A stretch of 64,000 nt of DNA from Hypericum androsaemum. Lineage: Eukaryota; Streptophyta; Magnoliopsida; Malpighiales; Hypericaceae. The notes beneath the pieces are model-generated. The model did no database searches. It was not told the DNA's origin and saw nothing but the letters and a program-made list of their open reading frames with translations. Shown piece by piece: positions 58,601-64,000 of the stretch; within the stretch, counting starts at the first letter, position 1; each line of letters begins with the position of its first letter. Position numbers and translations under genes: made by a program. The DNA lies in NCBI GenBank assembly GCA_963995505.1, contig OZ023192.1, positions 2,448,001-2,512,000 of the forward strand. The letters are read 5' to 3'.

Positions 58601-59768
58601 TCAAATGACAACCGAACATTAAGGCCGAAACTGAGATCAGGTTCCTTCGAATGTCTGGAGCAAACAACATGTCATGTAAAAGAAGGGCACGACCACCACG
58701 AAGGTGCAATTTACAACTGCCCAGGCCTTTCACATCTACGCACGAGTTGTTACCGATAAAAATAATTTTTGCTCCAGCCGGCAACCGCCTGTATTCAACG
58801 AACGAACAACAGTCTCTAGCTACATGGTCTGTCGCTCTTGAATCAATCACCCACATAGAATGTGACTCAGTTAGAAGGGTACAAGAGGATACATTCAACT
58901 TACTCACACTTGAGTTTAGGTGTACCTTCTTAGGCATCTTGCAATCTTTTGCAAAATGTCCCTTCTGTTGATAGTTAAAACATTTCACTTTTGAAATGTT
59001 AAACCGTTTGTCCTTTTTAGCTTTGGAGCCATCCAACTTGGTTCCATGGTTTTCAGCCTATGGAGTTTGTTTACACTTACCCTTTCCTTTACCTTTTTTC
59101 TTTTTCCCACCACTCCCAGTCGAACAAATCGAATAGGCTTCAGGGTGGGATTTCATAGCTAGGAGGCGACCTTCCTCCAGCTCAAGGTGTCTGGCAACAT
59201 CATCAAATGTTACCAAATGGTCGAAATGGGTAAGATTCATCTTCATATGTTCCCAACTTGGTGGTAGAGAACGGATGACAGCTTGAATCTGATGCTCGTT
59301 GCTAAGTATGTGACCAGCCTCTGCTAGTTCACTGATCATATTAGACATCACTCTCAAATGTTTCCTCATGGCAACCTCTGGACGCTTCTTAAAGGTGTCA
59401 AGCCTTATAGTCAAAGCACGCAGCTTTGACACTGAAAGCTTTCCAAATTTTTGTTTGAGAGCATCCCATAACTCCTTTGCGTTGTCATACACGCAAAATT
59501 GTCGGGTGACATCATCTATCATTGAACTTAGCAAAATCAATCGAGCAGTACTGTTCTTTCTCTTCCAAATAACATAAGCTTCTTTGTCTCGCTTATGTTG
59601 AGCAGTTGTGCCTTCTTCAGGCTCATCCATTATCACATGTATGTGCTCTAGAACCTCTTGTTCCTCAAGCACATATTGGATTTTCATGCTCCAATTCTCA
59701 TAGTTTTCACCGTTGAGTTTTAACTCACGGTTTAACTCAGCTATGATGGATCTAGAAGCAACTAACAT
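55642..59768 (-). pseudogene. Copia 3 gag-pol relic with stops and frameshifts
   Basis: Gag (59058-59768) shows the UBN2-type NGENYENWSMKIQYVLEEQE and ends at a premature TAG. The same frame reopens at 59036 with a zinc knuckle whose second Cys is Tyr (CFNYQQKGHFAKDC) and a protease loop DSRATDH with Arg for Gly. After a frameshift come integrase (57781-58257; FIDDYTRY, RTDRGREY, PQQNGVAERRN), reverse transcriptase pieces (56449-57100; [20 protein letters not shown]) with shifts near 57057 and 56845, and RNase H (55642-56172; GYTDADWGG, CDNQAA) to a stop at 55642. Order is the Copia order. It cannot be active. Confidence 0.92.
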
Positions 59769-60144
59769 CTCTATAGGGATTTTTTAATATGAGAACATAT
59801 TAGAAATTTGATTTGGCAATATGATTCAATTTACTAATCACTCATAACTTTTAACGATATGACGTCCTTGATTAATCTCAAAATCGAAGTGGGTCGCGGG
59901 CATGCTTCCCCTCACCATTCAAGTATTAATCTTAAACTTCAATCATTTAAAGTTCATCGATAGTAGATTCAAGTGGAAGCAATTAAACAAACATCTTTAT
60001 TTAATTACGTGTTTGATACATGCATTTGTACATTCTGAGTTTGCTCGCACATGCACAAAAAACTCAGACAAGGTCTCAACCTATTGTACAAAAGTCCCCC
60101 AAAAATAACATATGTATATGGGGACAGTTAAACATAATATGTAA

Positions 60145-60729
60145 TCACACGAGGATTGGGTGTCCAGGCGATTCGGTAGGAGAATCCAGATACATATCTG
60201 GATCCGGATCCGAGGACGATCCTGTGGGGACCGGGTGCGAGGACGATCCAGCGAAGGATTCCAAGTTCACCGCTGGAACCGGGATTGATTCCATAATACA
60301 GATGATCAGGAGCGAAGTAAATTTGTAATGATATTCCTTAGCGAGGTAGCGGTTCAAGATCAAACCGCTTTGCAGCTCCAGAACAGGAGAAGGTATCATT
60401 TCTCTGAGAAGACCCCTCTCCTCGAGATAGTGGATCAGACCATAGAGGGCATCTATATGGGTATTGAACTCGGGCTCCGAGAAGACACACATATCTTCTT
60501 GGATTTTCAGCGTGACCAGGAGGTCTCGAAACATGGAGGGCCAGTCCTCTCCATAATCATAACCTCCGGCCCAGATGCAGTCTTGCATCTCCCGGTAAAC
60601 AGCCTCGATATGCTCAACGATGACATACATGTCATTCTTAGGCACTCGTAGCGGTAAACGGCGCTTCAGAACCTTTTGTCGAAGTTCCGTTGCACAGAAG
60701 TTCAGATACCTTCCTCCAGTTGCCATCAA
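60145..60729 (-). CDS. Extra ORF in the Copia 3 leader, 194 aa, unknown
   Basis: A 195-codon frame in the same sense as the element lies between the primer site and gag, where Copia elements normally have only a leader. The protein begins MMATGGRYLNFCATELRQKV, is rich in charged and aromatic residues (DCIWAGGYDYGEDWPSMFRD), predicted largely helical in the middle, and ends in an acidic Ser/Pro tail (SSSDPDPDMYLDSPTESP). I recognise no domain, signal peptide or zinc motif. It is undamaged over its length although gag-pol is broken. It could be a lineage-specific accessory gene or a captured host fragment; expression is unknown. Confidence 0.5.
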   Translation of the reverse strand: MMATGGRYLNFCATELRQKVLKRRLPLRVPKNDMYVIVEHIEAVYREMQDCIWAGGYDYGEDWPSMFRDLLVTLKIQEDMCVFSEPEFNTHIDALYGLIHYLEERGLLREMIPSPVLELQSGLILNRYLAKEYHYKFTSLLIICIMESIPVPAVNLESFAGSSSHPVPTGSSSDPDPDMYLDSPTESPGHPILV

Positions 60730-61890
60730 ATTTTACAACAATTGCAATTCAATTTCGGGTTAATTCTCATATTCTCTCAAAATAGGATTGATAAACTCAT
60801 TTTTCAATCTTTTGATGATCATAATATGGATCAATCCATGTGATTTTAGTTAAATTTAACATATCTCGGAACTCGTTCCAAAATATTTTTAAGTTTATTA
60901 AAAATATCGTTATATTTTTAATAAACCAAATTGATAAAAATTTCTCAAAATTTTTATCAATTTATTAAATTTTAATTGAATAAAAACTAATTTTATCCAA
61001 TTAAAAGAGAAAAAACCCAACATTTAAATCCAATTTTGACTTAAGTTAAAATTGACCATAAATCGGGTTAGGTCGAACCAATAAACCAAGCCAATTCGAC
61101 CAGTTTTTTGATTTTCTTGACCCGGGTATAAATATTTTCGGGAAAAAATTGCAAAAATATGATTTTGCCCACCGCATATTTTTCCCTTTCACTTTCTCTC
61201 TCTTCTCCCGCGAGAACCGAAGGCGGCCGAATCTCTGCCCACGACCGCGGCGCAATGGTGGTGAACCAACGGCCGAGATCAGTCGCAATCGACTCGCCGT
61301 GGTGTCGCGAGCACGTCCGTAGCAGCCTCGCGGGCCGTCGTGTGGCCGTTCTCCGTCGCGGTCGTCTTCTCCCTTCCGCGTATCTCCGGTATCGACGGCT
61401 TCGATCTTCGTTTTTCGAGTCGTCGATCCACGAAAGTGGTATCGGAACGTCGAGGACACACCGGAGAATCGATTATCGTCGAGCTATGGCTTCGAAAACG
61501 TCATATTTTTGACGAAATCAACGGAAATCGATTTGGGGCGAAATCGCCCCAAATTGCCCGATTAGGGTTTTTTGTCGATTTGGGGATTTTTGGATAAAGT
61601 TCAATTTAATCCCTAAATTTTCCAAAAATTGCACCGAAGTCCATGACACGAAGGTGCCACGTATACGGTCAAAGTTTAGATTGGTACCTTAACGTTTCGC
61701 ACGTGCACGAATTTGCCCGCGTGGTTAGGCAAATTTAATTTAGTCCCGCTGGTTCTAAATTAATTACATTAAAGTCCAACAGATTATGATTTTTAAATAA
61801 AATCACAATTAATACGATTTTTAACCCAATAAATTACATAATTACTTGAATTAAAACAACATATCATCATCAAAACATGGTTTCAACCAT
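60730..61890. other. Rest of the Copia 3 leader
   Basis: AT-rich DNA plus a GC-rich CGA-repeat-like block (61190-61500). Frames on both strands in the GC-rich block overlap and lack recognisable content. Confidence 0.5.
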
Positions 61891-61902
61891 GCTCTGATAC
61901 CA
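61891..61902 (-). other. Primer-binding site of Copia 3
   Basis: The complement of this stretch is TGGTATCAGAGC, the initiator tRNA-Met type site, two bases inside the 5' LTR. Confidence 0.92.
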
Positions 61903-61904
61903 AT

Positions 61905-62510
61905 TGACAGATTTAACGCGTAATTAACGAGTAATTACATGTTAAACCTGTTTAATTAACAAACTAATTCGTTAATAATAAATCACTTACTTGTTGAAGC
62001 AAGAGGTCCACAAGTTCGGGTCCACAAGTTCGGGTCCACAATGTCTTCTTGCCAGTCAAATTACGATCACATTTTAACGGATTCGTAATTGATTTTCACG
62101 AGATTTCCTCTATCGAAAATCTGATCAAAACTCAGGGACTAATCCAGAGTTTTTCCTTTCTTATTGAGTGGTTGTGGGCAAACTTACATTTTGGTTCAGC
62201 CAGATTTCCCTTTTTATAGGAAAATCCGGCACACCATAACGCGCCACGTGGCACGCCACGCGGCGACACATGGCACTACTGGGCCGCATGTCCGCCACGT
62301 GGCACTTCAGACCGCATGTCTGCCACGTGGCACCACGTCAGCGTGCCACGTGGACCGCCAACTCTGGCGGCAACTGCATCAGCGCCACGTCGCGCTTACG
62401 TGGCATCGGGCCGGTCAACAACGGGTTGACCGACCTATCTAACCCAACTGATGGGCCTGGGCCCAATCATGCACAATAATAATTGCCTGATTGGGCCTTT
62501 AGGTCCAACA
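61905..62510 (-). repeat. 5' LTR of Copia 3
   Basis: 606 bp. It matches 54037-54713 apart from substitutions, a duplicated GTTCGGGTCCACAA unit and a shorter G-box array. Confidence 0.93.
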
Positions 62511-62632
62511 ACGAGCTTGAAACCGGGCTTCCTGGACAAGGGGATCCGGTTTTGGCGTGATAAACGACTACACCACCGAGCCGGGCTTGAAGCCGGGCCT
62601 CTTCTTCTTTTTCATCTTATGCTTGTTTTTTA

Positions 62633-63073
62633 AGAAACAGAGGAATTATGAGTTGAAAACTCGAATAGGCTCACTTCTTCAGTTCTATGATCATCTAAAG
62701 AGTCTATTATCATTTACATTTGGTACTTTCTAAAAATTAAAATATCTTTTTTGTACCCGTCACCAAATTTTTTATATAATCCGATATAGATTTATCAATT
62801 AAAACTTTAGTAATCCTGTGGTTTTTGGTATTTCCAACAGTCACTAGCCCAAAAAAATATCAAAATTTGGATATCGAAATCAATCAGTTTAGTTTGAAAA
62901 ACATAAAAAAATTCAAACAGCCATGGTTAGTGATTACTCAATTTCTTTGGTATACACAGAAAGAAAGTTTCGATTAAGAAAGAGCACTCAAACGTTAAAA
63001 CGCTGCCAATCCGAAAGATACACTGGTGTAATTGGAATTAGATGTTGAAAATTCTTTCAAACCCTTGTTCTGT
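62633..63073. other. Spacer downstream of CAD
   Basis: Nothing is recognisable. It probably includes the 3' UTR of the minus-strand CAD gene. Confidence 0.5.
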
Positions 63074-64000
63074 TCACCGGTCAAGCTTGCTTCCGGCGAC
63101 ATCGACGACGAATCGGTATCGAACGTCGTTCTTCTCGAGCCTTTCGAAAGCGGTGTTGATGTAGTCCATCTTGACAACTTCAATGGTGGATGCCACTCCC
63201 TTCTCGCTGCAGAACTTGAGCATCTCCTCTGTTTCCTTCATGCTTCCTATGAAGGTCCCTGTAATGGTTTTCCTTCCTGCACACACAAAGTTTGATCAAG
63301 GAAGTTGCTTTTCTTTGATACTGGAATCCGGTAGCTGATCAGTCAGCTACCGGATTTCCTTTTCGAAAAATGTGATCAAATCTGAAAGCCGATATGAGAA
63401 TTCGAATAGAGCAAAACAAATTTCAATATTTGCATCAAAAGATAGAAGGGAGGGGACTCACCCTGCATAACCACAGGGGTCAAGAACTGGAGAGGGGTGT
63501 TAATGACGCCCATAAGGATCAACTTGCCGTCGAGCTTCAACAGAGAGAGGTACGGCTCAAGAGGATGGAAAGCCGGGACGGTATCAATGATATAGTCGAG
63601 TGAATCTGCGGCTTCTTTCATCTGGGCCACGTCGGAGCTGACCAAGTAGTCATCAGCTCCGAGGTGGTCCATTGCCTCAACCTTCTTCTTATCAGAGGAG
63701 CTGATCACGGTCACGTGATGCCCCATTGCCTTGGCTATTTTCACTCCCATGTGGCCTACTCCTCCCAGCCCGAGCATGCCTCCTCGCAGCCCGCTCTTGT
63801 TCAGCCCGAAGTGGCTCAGCGGGCTGTACACTGTCACCCCCGCGCAGAGCAGTGGCGCGGCCTGTTCCGGTGACATACCATCCGGGATCTTCACCACAAA
63901 GCTGAAGGACATATTTTAGCGAACGAATATAAGTATGATTTTGTATAATCAATGAGCGGGAATTCGAGACAATGCTTACCTTTGGTCAACGATCATGGAC
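63074..64000 (-). CDS. CAD: Cinnamyl alcohol dehydrogenase, 3' part
   Basis: CAD reduces cinnamaldehydes to monolignols with NADPH in the cytosol, the last step of monolignol synthesis. Visible exons (complement): 63074-63276, 63462-63901 and 63980 to beyond the right edge, all GT-AG. They encode [32 protein letters not shown], the Rossmann loop [19 protein letters not shown], the NADP-binding [45 protein letters not shown] and the C-terminus [15 protein letters not shown]. This is typical of bona fide lignin CADs. The zinc-binding catalytic N-terminal half lies outside the window. No damage is seen in the visible exons. The gene reads out of the window, so its start and promoter are not available. 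Confidence 0.95.

Larger units (their letters stand above)
54037..62510 (-). mobile_element. Copia LTR retrotransposon 3, minus strand, 8.5 kb, decayed
   Basis: LTRs lie at 54037-54713 (3') and 61905-62510 (5'). Flanks ACGGG (54032-54036) and ACGAG (62511-62515) form a 5-bp duplication with one mismatch. The complement of the tRNA-Met primer site lies at 61891-61902 (GCTCTGATACCA). A polypurine tract lies just inside the 3' LTR (complement of TCTCCCACTC, 54714). The 2.1-kb leader between primer site and gag is long and holds an extra frame. LTR divergence and several frameshifts show it is older than Copia 1 and 2. Confidence 0.93.

Noticed and set aside
61046..61597. Overlapping frames on both strands in the Copia 3 leader
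   Set aside because: They lie in a GC-rich CGA-like block, overlap in several frames and show no recognisable content.

Overview
This is plant nuclear DNA. It holds a TIR-NBS-LRR immune receptor, a cinnamyl alcohol dehydrogenase, a multi-intron UNC-50 gene with GT-AG introns (plus one GC-AG), plant Copia and L1-type retrotransposons, MULE and hAT relatives, and AT-rich spacers. TIR-NBS-LRR genes and the CAD type point to a eudicot, possibly a woody one. I cannot name the species.

Layout. (1) About 1-42,230 is a chain of three diverged copies (A, B, C) of one unit. Each unit ran from a subgroup-22 R2R3-MYB fragment to the UNC-50 locus. Copy A (1-about 19,780) is broken up by a MULE-like element (501-1756), nested hAT-like elements (1817-3345), an insertion carrying a 23-bp minisatellite (6475-7628), an L1 LINE (about 8939-14070) and a Copia element (14313-19578). 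It ends in a fragment of UNC-50. Copy B (about 19,862-24,552) carries a MULE MITE (22181-22541) and a UNC-50 first exon that has lost its start codon. Copy C (26,289-42,230) carries a hAT MITE, a second Copia element (30275-36255) and the only intact UNC-50 gene (10 exons, 38476-42230). (2) 43,199-49,755 is a minus-strand TIR-NBS-LRR gene in six exons. Its last exon encodes an RNase H-like domain split by roughly 280 residues of helical sequence, including 24-residue repeats. (3) 50,494-53,225 is a transposon cluster: a small hAT MITE, a Pack-MULE carrying a fructokinase fragment, and a second TIR element with a probable phosphate-carrier fragment. (4) 54,037-62,510 is a decayed minus-strand Copia element with a G-box array in its LTRs and an extra open reading frame in its leader. 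(5) 63,074-64,000 is the 3' part of a minus-strand CAD gene that runs off the right edge.

Working genes. Only three loci look functional: UNC-50, the TIR-NBS-LRR gene and CAD. They share no evident pathway. The rest is transposons, relics and duplicated DNA.

Most unusual features: a palindromic inverted duplication of MYB sequence in copies A and B, which would transcribe as a long hairpin; the split RNase H-like domain with 24-residue repeats fused to the immune receptor; a Copia element whose primer-site position matches its own LTR rather than initiator tRNA-Met; and an unassigned leader ORF in the third Copia element. All coordinates and splice models were read by eye from this window. 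No database search or alignment program was run.
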